From Anadara kagoshimensis (taxonomy: Eukaryota > Mollusca > Bivalvia > Arcoida > Arcidae), in contig CM037865.1 in the NCBI GenBank assembly GCA_021292105.1, positions 65,159,630-65,223,629 of the forward strand: a stretch of 64,000 bases of DNA, given 5' to 3'. Under the pieces are notes generated by a model. It saw only the letters and a program-made list of their open reading frames with translations, was not told where the DNA came from and made no database searches. The position numbers and the translations under genes are program-made. How positions within the stretch are numbered: position 1 is the first letter of the stretch; the number at the start of each line of letters is the position of its first letter. Below, one piece after another: positions 1 to 13,900 of this stretch.

Positions 1-261
1 AACAATAGGGAGGGAACTTCAATACAATGTGACTTGCACACACATCTTTTGTTCATAAATTGTAATAAAACCTACCTGTTTCATATATCTTTCATCAAAT
101 TTAAGGATGTTTTGGACTTATGTCCAGTTATTATAAACTAATCAATTAATACCCGCCAGGTACTATACCCAGCAAAATCATAACAGAAAGTTGTGCGATA
201 GTTGTCATCAAAACTTCAATCTATCGGTAATTTCTTTTTATTTTTATTTTGCTATTTACAG
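1..261 (+). other. CCT8 intron (3' part)
   Basis: Intronic sequence ending in a polypyrimidine tract and AG directly before the first coding exon in the window. No exon or recognisable repeat was seen here. Confidence 0.8.
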
Positions 262-3200
262 GTCAGAATAAAATGGTAATTAATCATTTAGAAAAACTGT
301 TTGTCACCAATGATGCAGCGACCATTCTTAGAGAGCTTGAAGTTCAGCACCCAGCAGCTAAGATGTTGGTGTTAGCTTCACATCAGCAGGAACAAGAAGT
401 TGGAGATGGAACAAACTTTGTATTAGTTTTTTCAGGAGAACTACTACATAATGCTGAAACACTACTTAAAATGGTTTGTATTTATGTTGTTGTCAAAGAA
501 ACAATTTTCAGATATTTATGGTTCAATTAAAAATGGTGTGCAAGATAATGTAAGGCCATCGTCAAGACAAATGGTGATGATCAATCTTGAGTGTATGAAG
601 AAAAAATATATATATACAGTGATTTCAATAAAGTCAGCAAGGTGACAAAAGTTGTCTGCTACTTGTTTGGATTTGGATAAAATTCGTCACCTACCAGTAA
701 ATTTACATTTTCTGAATATGTTTTGTAATACAAATTACTCCATACTTGCTGCCTATTTAAGGATATTTGTCACCTACATTATGACTGTATATTTCTTTTA
801 AGTGATATTGGTTGGTTGGTTGGTGTACTTGTTTCTGATCTGTTTTGTACTAGTGCATACTTGTGGTGACTTTGAGAGTGCTAGTATATTCACCTGCAAT
901 ATCACAGTTGAATATAGCAGACGACTCGGTCCAATATACGAGCTAACCAGTTTAGTAGAATTGAGGCATTTTTGTTACACATTTTTGTATAATTACAGGG
1001 GTTGAAAATTCTTCAAGCCCGACGCCCGGGACTAGAAATTTGGCAAGCAGGACTTGGCAAAAAATCTACTGAAAAGCCCATCGGGCTTAAATACTCAGAA
1101 GACCAATGAATTTTATTTCTGACTGTCTTGAAAAAATCTTTAAAAACCATCTGTAGTCACCTTGCCCTGTTGTTGTTTACATTCATTCTTGATCATTACA
1201 GTGCTTGTAAGAAATGTTAGTCATTAGGTAGGCAGTTAAAGCGTTCAATTGATAAGGAAAAATCTAGATAGTTATAGCGCTTGTAATTGCTTCAAATATT
1301 CATGTCCGATTACTGTATGTCGCTGTTGAATTTTAATTTCACATCTAACAAGCAGACTACATCGGGCTCCAGTGGTCAGAAAAGAAAGTCACAAGACAAT
1401 AAAGACACCAAATATGATAAGGACAAGCGTGTCCGATTGTTTCAACAGCCATGGACTGACAAATTTCCATGAATCATTTATGATGAGGATAATGCAGACA
1501 TGTAGGCCTATTGTAAATACTGCCGAAAAAACCTCTAACTGCCGATAGAAATGATGCATATTGATTTGTGTCTTTCTTGATTTTGCCGTAAACTCTGGAC
1601 TTGATAAAAAAAATTGGGGGCTTTTGATTTTCTGTATAAAAAAGTCCTGGGCTTTAACTTATCTGAAAAAATTTTCAACCCCTGAATTATTTTTAAGCGT
1701 GATAAAATATTTCAAATTAATTTTCTTTGAAGAAATGTTACATAACTGTGATTGTTATTATACTATCAATTTAATTTTAACTACAGGGTTTGTCAGTAAC
1801 GGAGGTTACAGAAGGTTATGAACTCGCTAGTAAAAAAGCTTTGGAACTTTTACCAGGTATGTAATATAAATAACTGAATATCAAAAAGTATGTTAGTGAT
1901 ACACATAATAAGCAATAGGTAATGCATTTTTTACCAGTGGGATATTCAAACCATTTTACAAGAGAGATTACAGTGTCCTTTGGCACATCAGAAGAACTAA
2001 AATTAGCCATAGGTAATTAAACCCTTGTCTTGTAGATGTTGGAGGCGAGGGTATTTGGCTCTCAAGAGACAGTTCTATTTAACCTTGGTGTAGAGTGCTG
2101 AACTATGATTTTAGTTCTTGCTTGTAATTAATAACTTATATATTCACACAAATTTTTACAAGCTTGTTTTAAACAAAAATTTTGAATTCATCTTAAATTT
2201 ATAAATGTCTAAATTTCACAGTCACTGAATGCCACTGGTGTACATTTATCTTCAAAAAAGACATGTTAATACATTTACAAATATAACATCTTATTTTTTT
2301 AAAATATATGGAGTATATTCATTACAAATACAACAATTTCTGAAAATTATTAAATTTTTTGTAGATTTGGTATGCAGAGAACAAAAAGATTTAAGGAACA
2401 AAGCAGGAGTGACAGAATGTATCAGAGCAGCTATAATGAGTAAACAATATGGTAATGAAGATTTCCTAGCTGATTTAATTGCCAGTGCATGTAGTAAGTA
2501 TAGTTATCATTGATCATTTGAACTGTGTGTCATGTACTGGAATAGGAATAAGGAAGTAGATTTATCAGAAAAAAATTATTTCCTGGTTTGGGTTTTGAGA
2601 GCTAAATGGAAAATGTGATAATAATGGTCTTTATTGTTTACACTTGATAATATCAGTGTTGTGTCTATAATTTTAAAATAAAATTAAAAATTGAAAATTA
2701 AGGGGGGGGGGGGGGGGGAGTGACTGATATAATATATAACATGGACAAGTTCTTGAAATTTCATGGAAAAATTTCTGGAAAAAGAAATGCACCCAGAAAA
2801 GTACTTAAATTTTTTTGTCCTTGGAAAACATTACGATCAGAACAGATTTACAAACTTATCCAACTAACACAAAAGCATTTGATACAAGCCTCGCAATGAA
2901 TCCCATTGTGAAATTGGAAATAATGTTTAATAGTTAATTTTCTTTGACTTCCTTTGCTATTAATTGGATATTATTTCAACTATTTGAAAATAGCCCTATA
3001 TTCCTTGGAAACTCCTAGAAAAATCCTAAAAAATTTCAGCCCAATAAAATATCGACCCTGTATAAGAAGCAAATATTTATTGTTCTTCTATTTATTGTAT
3101 TACCAGTTTATGGTGAAATATTTGAATTCAATATATTTGTGACACCAAAACATTTAACATATTATAAAGTAATTAATTCATTTGCTTGATATAGAAATGA

Positions 3201-6200
3201 TTTACTTATAGATGTACAAGACATTTAAGTTCTTTTGATAAGGATACTATTTATCTTTAAACAAATAATAGGCAAGTTGTACAGGAAGTATCAATATCAT
3301 GATGACGAGATTTAAAATATCTATCTGACATTAAATAGAATATAGGAAACATGTATATATATGTTTAATCAAAAATAATTAAAATTGACCTGTTACTGTA
3401 TGGATAGATAGGGAGGTCATGTCAACTAAAGTTATATAGGTGATTCTATTGGTCATTATTAATCTACATAATGTATTAAACTTCCTCAATTCCATATCAT
3501 GATTTTAGTTTTATTTTTAAATAAGTTTCAGGCAAAATGTTTTATACACCATAACTTCCTTGTCACCAAGAACAACCAGGAAACAATTCATTGTTTGATA
3601 CAAATTAAAATATTCAATTATTAATTTGCAATTTATTTAATTAAAGAAGGGCATGGGGTATATGTGTTTTAGCAATAAACCTGTTAATAGTTTTATTTAA
3701 TAATATGCATTTCATTTGTTCTAAGACCTTTTTGACATATATTTCTACAGCATTAGTAACAGTGTGCCTTACTGCATAGATTTTCTCCACTGTCCCAATT
3801 CTGACCACCTAGATCTAAGCATTAAAATAATTTTGTCTGGACATAACCACCATTCCAACCAAACAAATTCCTTTATTACATTTTCCCATGTGATAAAGAA
3901 GTTGAATACTTGTGGCTTTGAAGTTTATTATTAGTATGTTTTCATCATTTGTGTTGTCATTACTATAATTCTTCTGTTTTACAGTATCTGTTTTGCCACA
4001 GAAGATTAATTTTAATGTAGACAATATCAGAGTATCTAAAATCCTGGTAAGTTAATTATGATTGCTACAGTAAAATATATATATCAGGACATGTAAGGGG
4101 ATAGGAAAAAATATCCTATTCATAAAAGGAATGTATCGATATGTTTTTGACTGGGGCGTCGTTCAATCAATATACATACACGGGGTTCTTAAATAGAGGT
4201 TATACAAAATAATTATTATCGATAAGATGGCACTAAATGTCTTGACAAGGTTTTCTATCCCAGTTTTCATCTATACTGAGTGCCTAACATATTTTTTCAG
4301 TTTTCAAAAACAATAATTGTATATCTGTCATATTTGTATAAGATGTATGGTCAATACTACTACTACTAAATATTAAAATTTTATTAGACTGTCACACAAC
4401 AAGGTTAAAGAATCTGTACATATTTTAAAACACATTTAAAACCTAATTGTCCACGAGACAGTTAAAAAACGAAAGTTACGTTGTTTTTTTTTAAAAAAAA
4501 AAAAAAGATAACCCCTTAAACCAGACAATAGTATCAATGTTAGTATATTTTTATGTTTTTGTCCTCTGACAGGGAGCTGGAGTACATCAGTCACAAGTTC
4601 TACAGGGTATGGTATTTAAACGAGCCATAGAAGGGGACATTATAAAGGCTGCCAAGTGTAAGATAGCTGTATATACCTGTCCTCTTGATAGCACACAGAC
4701 AGAAACAAAGGTACAGTACAACAATAACTATAAAACATTTGTGTTATCACTATGGTAACAAAGTTAATTAGTGTTAGATCTACAAATAAGCCACTTACTG
4801 TCCGTTTACTCTGCTGGAGAGAAAGGAATAACGCTAATATCTCAAAGATTTGAATGACACGGTTAAAAATCAAATAATCATTTACTCACATGAGCCAAGT
4901 CGTTGCTAATAATCCTTATTTCGATCTAATCCGAGCATTATAACACCTTTAATGCACCAAAACATGTTTTGGATGGGTGTTTACAATGGTAAAAATTTTG
5001 ACAAAATGGCGGAGTCTTTCGTGTGACGTAATGATGACGGAAGAATTTATTATTTACGTAGGTTCGCAAGGGGTACAATGAAGGGTAGTTCAAAGGTCGG
5101 GTTGAGTTTAAAAGTTTCAATTTATGTCAATTTTTTCAAAAGTTTGAAAATGCAGAAAGGTAGTTCACTTTATTACTTTATTAAATCGATTTTGGTCATC
5201 CCGGTTACGCAAAAATCAATCCGTTCTTGAGCTGCACTAACCTACGTAAATAGTCGACTCTTTCGTCATGACTACGTAACATAAAGAACCCCACCATTTC
5301 GTAAAAATGATTACCATTGTAAACACCCACCCAGGTTATATTTTGACGCATAAAATGATAAATTAAGCAAGGATGGAACTGAAACAAAAGTTACGGCTCA
5401 TATAAGTAAAAGAATCATTGATTTGTACCCATCGTATTAAAATTTATAGAGTATTTTGCGATCTTGCTTTCTCCGAAATAGGCTAAATAAACAGTAGGTC
5501 ACCCCAAACTATGTTGTTATATTTACAATCCAAATCAAATTCTCTGTAATAAACTATTTGACGAGTGATTCAGTCTATCATAGGATAGACAGAAAGCTTC
5601 ATGTGTGACCTTTCATTTTCTGACGCCGTGACTCATGACTTCGCAGTTTATGACAAATTAGCGTGAGAGCCATTCTATCTAAATCATCATAGATCGATTA
5701 CAAAGTTAAATGCTTAAATATACTTGGTTGAATTTGGCCTGAGAAGTAAACATTTGGAAGTGGAAAATTTGTTTTTCATTTCTTTTTATATTTAGATAAA
5801 TAAAAGTCACAAACTCAAAAAATATGGTTTGATTATGATCCTTGATGCTTAAAAGCTTATATCACAAGTATAGGGTTCTATAACAGTACTTTTAAAGCTG
5901 GCAACATCTTGATATAAGTAGAATTATAGTATGTTATTGGACAGTTTTGAAAGATCCTTGTTTTCAACTTCACAAGATAATGTCAGTCTATACAACATTT
6001 CAAGTGTATAGAAAAAAACGTTTCAAACAAAAAGCATCCTTATACTGTCCTTCTTTTTCACTTCCCGGTTCAGTTACATCTTAAGACATTGTCCTTACAC
6101 ACTGACTTTGCCTGAAAACAAATTCTCACTGTATTGTGCACTGATACTTTTTGTGTATTTTATAATATATGTTGATTTTGGTTTTGTTTTAGGGAACTGT

Positions 6201-9200
6201 TTTAATTAAAACAGCTGCAGAGTTGATGGACTTCAGTAAAGGTGAAGAAAATCAAATGGAAGAGGTCAGTTACTTTGGAATTTTATACCAGGGATATAAA
6301 AATATAACCCAAGTTTAGGGCATCTTTGGGAATTTGATAATACAAAGTATATAATTAAATAGTCACATCAGTGAATACAGCAGTTGTAAGTTGTAGTCTT
6401 TAATCTTCATAAGTCTAAAACATAGAGGATTTATGTCTGGATTATTGATGTTACTAATCCCTTTAGGAGGCAAGGCCACATGTTGGTCCTACAGATGAGA
6501 CCTAAAAATTGATTTTTGTGTCATGGTAAAAGAACATTCACTTATCATTGTAATTAGCATATTGCAAATAATATAAATACAGTCCAACCTGTCCTAAAAG
6601 TCACTTCTATACAAGGATCACTTGCTTATAAAGGCCAGTAGAATTGTGTCCCAATTGTTCTTTAATCATTTTGTTTGAACCTGTATATAAAGGTCACTGT
6701 TATTGGTTCCCTCAAGTTGTGTTTATCGACAGGTTTGACTGTAACAGACATTTGCTGGTGACATCACAACATAGTGAAATAATCTTTACTGGGGCATTAA
6801 ACTGCATTTTAATCATTCATGTTCAGAAACATTTCTCAAAAAGCCTTTCAGTTATTTACCAGTAACAATAAACTTTTGATGTTTCTGTAAATGCTCGGAT
6901 AAGAAAAGATGGATGTAAGGTCAAATTGAATTAACTTTAGAAAAACAATGTATATTTGGCTTTGACATGTTTTTGCATGTAATGTAATTTGATTATTTTT
7001 TAGCAAATCAAAAGCATTGCAGACACTGGTTGCAAAGTAATTGTTTCTGGTGGTAAAGTTGGAGAATTAGCATTACATTATTGTAATAAATATGGTCTAA
7101 TGGTAGTCAGATTGATGTCCAAATTTGACCTCAGACGTCTTTGTAAATCCATAGGTGCTACAGCCTTACCTAGAATAGTAAGTACATATATGTATAGTGT
7201 AAAACTTCCAATCCATAGGTGCTACAGCCTTACCTAGAATAGTAAGTACATATATGTATAGTGTAAAACTTCCATTCACTCAAAAATCTTTGAGATACAT
7301 TTATCCAGGAATTACTATAGTAAGTCCAGTCATTAGACAGGGGCAGCAATCAGGATTTAACCATGTCTACAATTTAAAGAATGGGCCATTTATAGATTCT
7401 TACCACCAGTAATCTGAAATGTAATTGGAACAAAAACAATATATTGAAGTTCAAACAATTGAAAATTTGACTTGATTTGTTTGTGTATGAGAACTTGTGA
7501 TAAATAATTTTTAGCTTGTTTGTACAAAATTCATAATAGCACCTGTCTTATTCCTAACATATGCGTCAATATCTAATGTACTCTTGATTTAAGTTTTTTT
7601 TTATAGACTAAATGTTTATTTATGATGTATACAATCAGTAATTTTTTTATATTTTTTTAGACCCCACCCACAGCCGAAGAACAAGGTTACTGTGATAACG
7701 TGTACGTAGATGAAATAGGAGAAACAGATGTCATAGTATTTAAACAAGGTAAAAACAAAAAATTTTGAAAGTAATAGTCAGTTCATTGGCACCAAAAATT
7801 AATTAGACATTCAATTCAACCATTTGAAATACAAAGTAGCCAGCATATTTTAAGAGAATAGCAGGCATTTTTCGCTGGCTACGGGGTTTTATTGACATCT
7901 CTGCAAAATATTAATGCCAGGCTGAAAAAGGGACATAACTCAATTTGTAATTTTTGTATGTACATGTACATAAATAACTGCACAGAATCAGCATAAAACA
8001 GCCACATTTTCAGCCACTTCAATTGCTGTCTGTATTGTCATGCAAACTTTTCAACCATATTTTCAGAACACCAGAGTTTTGAGAACATTGCTCCCTTAGT
8101 ATCATTACTGTCTACCGTATATACTCGCCTAAACCCCGCCCTGGGGCATAACCCGCACCCCTATTTCACCCCGAATATCCCAGGAATATTTGTATTCGCA
8201 GAATATAACCCGCACCCAAAAAATATTTTGATAATTCAAGGCTTTATGGAAGATCGACAAACCGGAAGTTGCGGTAATTTTCAAGTTGAAAGTAAATTTT
8301 GATCTTTATTGTATTTTTGTTATTATTATTTGTGATATTTTTTATATAAAGTTTGATCAATAAAGTGTTTGAAATAAATAAATAAATAAATAATTAATTA
8401 AGGTAAGTATGAGTAAAGTTGTCACGTGTAACAGAAATTATAGCCGTCGGCAAAGAAGTAAATACCTGGTCACCTGTAATTAACTTTAATCAAGTCTTCC
8501 CGGTAACACCTCGCGTGTGTCTTGTTTGTTTAATGATTGAAGCCATTCCCGATTCCTTATTCATTGATATAATCATCCATAATTACCGGGACCCGTGTGT
8601 ATATGTTGAAGAAGAAAGCGCCGCCATTACAAACACTAATTATATATTCCTATGTCAGAGGTCATACGGCGCTTTCGTATCTGTCGGTTTTGAGTAAAAA
8701 GTGCCAGGATTCGACAATCGCTTATCGGGATATTAATAAAATTTATTCAAATTTAATTTGCAATTCCGACATGTTTAGATTTCAAACGTAACAAAATAAT
8801 GAATACGAATATTTTTTCACAAAAGTTCAAACAACCGGAGGTCGTCCTAGTTATTAATTAATGCAATTCCACATGTCATTCTGAACAATATAATGTGGTG
8901 ATATTTGAGCAATAGATCGTCAACTTTAATAATACACAGTTCGGTATTGTTAAATCTGAAACATTAGTCTAAAAACACTATAACCGCCCCCCTTGTTAAT
9001 ACATATCACAACCTTTGCGCATGATCAAACTTTGACTTCCTTTGTCGGTGACAACAAGATGTGTATTACCCCATCTCACGATCGGGAGTCAAAAAGTACA
9101 TGTTTTATTCAAGCTATCTTCATCGTTTGTATCCATACATGTAAAAAATAATATCTTAAAACATGTTGACTTTACATCAGCCATTCAGACATTAAATAAT

Positions 9201-10914
9201 AAATATACAATCCTGAAATAAATTGGCCAACATCGATTGTGATGACGATTTTATCCCATTTTCAGTACATATACTTCCGGAGTACATGGAAAATTCAACC
9301 GATTTCACGCTAGATCGTCAATATCTGCAGCAAGTTTTTTGTAAAACTGCACGAATAACCCGCACCCCCCTTCTCAAATTTTAAATTTTTGTCAAAAAAG
9401 TGCGGGTTTTCGGCGAGAATATACGGTACTTCCCATTTTAAAAAAATTAACTTCATAGACAAACTTTCTATAATGCCAAATTATCACAGGTAAAATGATG
9501 ATTGTGTACAGAGGTAACGGGGTATATACAATCTTCTGTTGAAATATAATGGGATTAACTGGTGTTTTCCTGTCATAATGTATCTCGGTGCATCCATTCA
9601 TTTTGAATTCTCTGAATTCTCAATAACATAAGTATACATTGTTGCAGTGGTACACACCCTGCAGACAGGTGAGTAATGTTTTTCATCTTGTCAGTTTACT
9701 GACTGAATAGTGTTTTATATATACTTTGTCAACTATAATGTTGTTTTTGTACAGCGTGAACAAAGTGAACGTGTACATTGTTGTCACTTTCTTCCAAGAT
9801 ATCGAGCTTCTTTGCTATGAAATTATAAGATATGAGTACACCTGAAAATAGTGCGCCTGGTAAATGAGCGTGAAAGAAGTATATCTGTTTTATCGTGAGA
9901 TATGTATTCTGAGACGGGTAATGCATTTGATTACATATGCACATTTGGAATAAATTATCGAAATACATTTCGGAATCTAGTAAAATATTGCGACGGGATG
10001 CATCTAATAATTTCTGCAATTTGGCGAACTGATCTCATGTTTACAATAAAAAGTAGTTCGAGAAGTTTGCGTCCTACGATGTAAAATCATAACTTTTTAA
10101 GAAATGAACAGCAACGGCAGGTTGTTTAATTAATTCTTCGTGAAATCTGCGGAAATTTAAAATTTATTTTGAAGGTTATGATAACGTATTTTAATGTTGA
10201 GGCAATTGAGTCATATTTTAAAATGTTTATCGATTAGATTTTACTTTCGTGAAAGGGAGATAATTCGTACAGTGTTGTGTGTAAATTTCAAATTCAGTCG
10301 TTTTACCAGTTCCGAACAGGGAACATATAAGCGCATATAAGCGCTGCTGCAGACGTCATCCACAAGCAGAGGAAATAAAATTTATGTGGTGTAATAATAC
10401 AAATGTTTACTGATTCCAAAATATCGACACCTGTCCTAAAAAACACGTGGTAGTATGTTTTCTTGAAAAAAGCATTTCCGTGATCACGATTTGTTTACAT
10501 CGTTAAACTAGGTCACCAACAATCGGAAGCGGTTGAAGAAACACATTCAAGTAGAAGCAAATTGAGAAAGTTAGTTTGCGATTCCTTTAATTGAACGGGA
10601 TTGACATTTTAGATTATTCAGTAGTAAAAATTCGGAACTGGTAAAACAACTAAATGATCCAGTTATGCATACAACCGCTAGAATGTACCCCCTCATAGCG
10701 ACGGTAGGATCTGCAAAACTACTTTCTCTCTATCCGAAATGACAAAACGATCGGGTACAACTTTTTTAAATTTTAATTACCGATTGTCTTTTTCATATAT
10801 TTATGAAATTAATTTTTTCTACCATTTAATTCAGCAATACATGGTTTGGTACATAAAAATTCGTTTCTTTTTCCAAAAAAAAAAAAAAACGTCCGTCGGA
10901 CTATGCATAGTACG

Positions 10915-10949
<35 letters not shown>

Positions 10950-13900
10950 AATTTTCGGTTATATTCTGTCTTGCCACAACACAATTTTCCCAACATCGCT
11001 GTACAACAGCACGACAGTGCTATGTTTTTTAACCAGTTACAATGTTTACAATATTTTTCTTCCATAGTTTCATTTTAAGCCTACTTGGTTTCATCTGTTC
11101 TAGTTTACTTGTAGCTTTAACAGTGTAATCGTAGGCTACATTAATGGTGTATGGATTGACATGTGGTGTCTGTTCTTTATAGCACTTGTGTCGAAATATT
11201 ACATCAACATGTTGCATTGCCAATATCCATATTTTGTCAGTACAACATCATCACTTTTCTGTAACATTCATAATTTTAAAATTAAAAAAAAAAAAAATTA
11301 ATAATAATAAAAATCGGATACCAATAACATTCATAGATTGTGGGTTTTGTAACTATTGAAAGCATTTCATTCTCATAATACTTCATTTATTCATTCTTTC
11401 TAGTGTTTTATGGGCATTCAGAATCATTAATGGAAGTGACTCACATTTCACTTGTAGGATAAGTTGCAGATCTTGGAAAAGGGATGTTACATTTTTCTGG
11501 CATGCTCCTCTCCCAGAAATTGGAAGGTCGTGGGTTCGAACCCCGGCCGGGTCTGACCCAAGACTTGAAAGTGGGTAGTGACTGTTCTTTCGCCAAGCAC
11601 TCGGCATTATGAAATGAAAGTCACGGTTCTTTCGGATGGGAACTTAAAATAAAACGAGGTCCCGTGTCATGGAGGGCTTGGCACGCTAAAGAACCCTGCT
11701 GTATAATGCCATAAGCGCAACGCACAGGCAAAATTTCTGCACCTTCGCCTATACCTGGCGACGTCTCGATATAAGTGAAATATTCTTGACTGGGACGTTA
11801 AACACCATTACTCACTCACTCTCCCAGAAATGTTTTGAAATTGAGCAAGAAATCCTGCAATTTTATACAATCAGCAAGAGATACACATAATATTATGGAC
11901 AAATGGGGAGATCCGACCCCCTGGAAACCCCCCTCCCCCCTTCTGGGTCTGCCACTGAATAACATGTCAAAATTTTTATGTTCATTTTTTATTTTCCAGA
12001 AAAAGAAGAAAGTGCAATTGCTACAATAGTAATACGTGGGTCTACAGATAACATATTGGATGATGTAGAGAGAGCTATAGATGATGGTGTTAATACATTT
12101 AAGGCTCTTACAAAGGTTAGTCATTTGAGTCGAGTGCCATGATAGTGGTTTATATGATAGTCAAGATTCTTTTACTTTATCAAGGCAGTGATAACTGGAG
12201 TATGCAAAGAAAGACTGATCTTCTGCAAGAAAATTTAAAAAAAACAATCTGATCTGTCAGACTGAGATTTGAACCTAGGTGGTAAGTATTCCATAAGCTA
12301 GCTCTTAATATCTCTATTTTTGATAAACTAGAGGTTCAAACAGCATTCTGTTGTTCTACTGACAGCTCTTATTTTACAGTTTAAATACTTTTATTTACAC
12401 ATAATGCTGTAAATATTACATATGTAAACTTTAAATAGAATTTAAATTAGAGAATATTAAATCAGTTATTGTAACGTTGACTTATATTTATTCAGGATCC
12501 CAGACTTGTTCCAGGTGCTGGTGCTGTAGAAATTGAACTAGCTAAGCAACTGACAACATTTGGAGAGGTAAGTAAACCTGATAAGTACTAGTTCATTTAA
12601 GCCATTAATATGAAATACATGTATTTATCAAAACAGTATACAGTTTTGTTTTCCATTCACTGCACTAAATCTAAATTGTAGTTTAACAAAACTCATGAGT
12701 TATCATTTTGATATAGCCATCTAGTCTAGCATTTATTTATGGAATGAGCATAAAAAGCTGACAAATTACTAAACAACAGTTGGTGTACATACATGTAATT
12801 GCTCATTAACAGGATCCAGTGTCCTTGTAATTAAGGTTTTATAGTTGGCATTCCAAGATTCACCAAAACTTGGTAGTTATAGAAAGATGGCTGTTAAATG
12901 TCAGATATATGTGTATTTACTGTACAACTCTTACGTTAAACATAAATTTTGATTTACATATAATATCTCTTTATACAGGGATTACCAGGATTAGAACAAT
13001 ATGCTGTATGTAAATTTGCTGAATCTCTAGAGGTTATTCCAAGGGCAATGGCTGAAAATGCTGGAGCTAAGGTACTTGCTTTTTTACATCATCTGTAATA
13101 TTGTGAATTAAAATAAGTTGAATATATAGCATTTGTTAGGGTGTATTGTAGTCAATGTATGGACATTATTGAACATTAACCAAAAACTATGATGATGAAC
13201 TAAGTTATCCAGGTCTGAAAATATCTGCTGATAACTTATAACATCTGAGGTTATATAAGGTATTTTATGGGATCTCAACACTTCACTACTATTAACATTG
13301 TGAATTGATTTGTAAGTGCTTGAAATGTTGAGAGTGTAGATTAAAATCAAAATACCTTACAATTTTGCTTTTAAAACCTTTTTAAAATGTAACTTTTTGT
13401 TACATAAAAAATCATATATGCATATATCAAGTAAGCTTGTTACCATGTAACATTTTGTGCTGTTTAATTTTAGGCAACAGAAGTATTATCCAAATTGTAT
13501 GCAGCTCATCAAGAGGGCAAGAAGAATCACGGTGTTGATATTGAAGTAAGCTTTTATAATACAAGAACCTCAAATAACATAAAAATCACTCTTAATCAGA
13601 AAAATAGATTTTCTACAAAGCAAGTGAACAAATTATGCAGATTCAGATAATTTTTATTCAACGTTTGACAAAAAAAAACCAAAAAAAAAACCCATCAAAT
13701 TGGGAACCTCTACAAAAAGCAAAAATAAAATCCCCATCATACATTAAGTTTTAACTCCGATACCCTTCATCATGTAAAAAAGTTCTGTGAAAGAAGTTTT
13801 TTCAGTGGAATTTTTTTTTTCTCTTTCATCAACATGTTATATGAATTATAATTTTGACATATGTAAAAGAAATTTTACTTTCATTTATAATGTTTCTCCT

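Noticed and set aside
10739..11067. Proline-rich open frames
   Set aside because: They exist only because the 33-base poly-C run encodes proline in any frame. There are no other coding signs.
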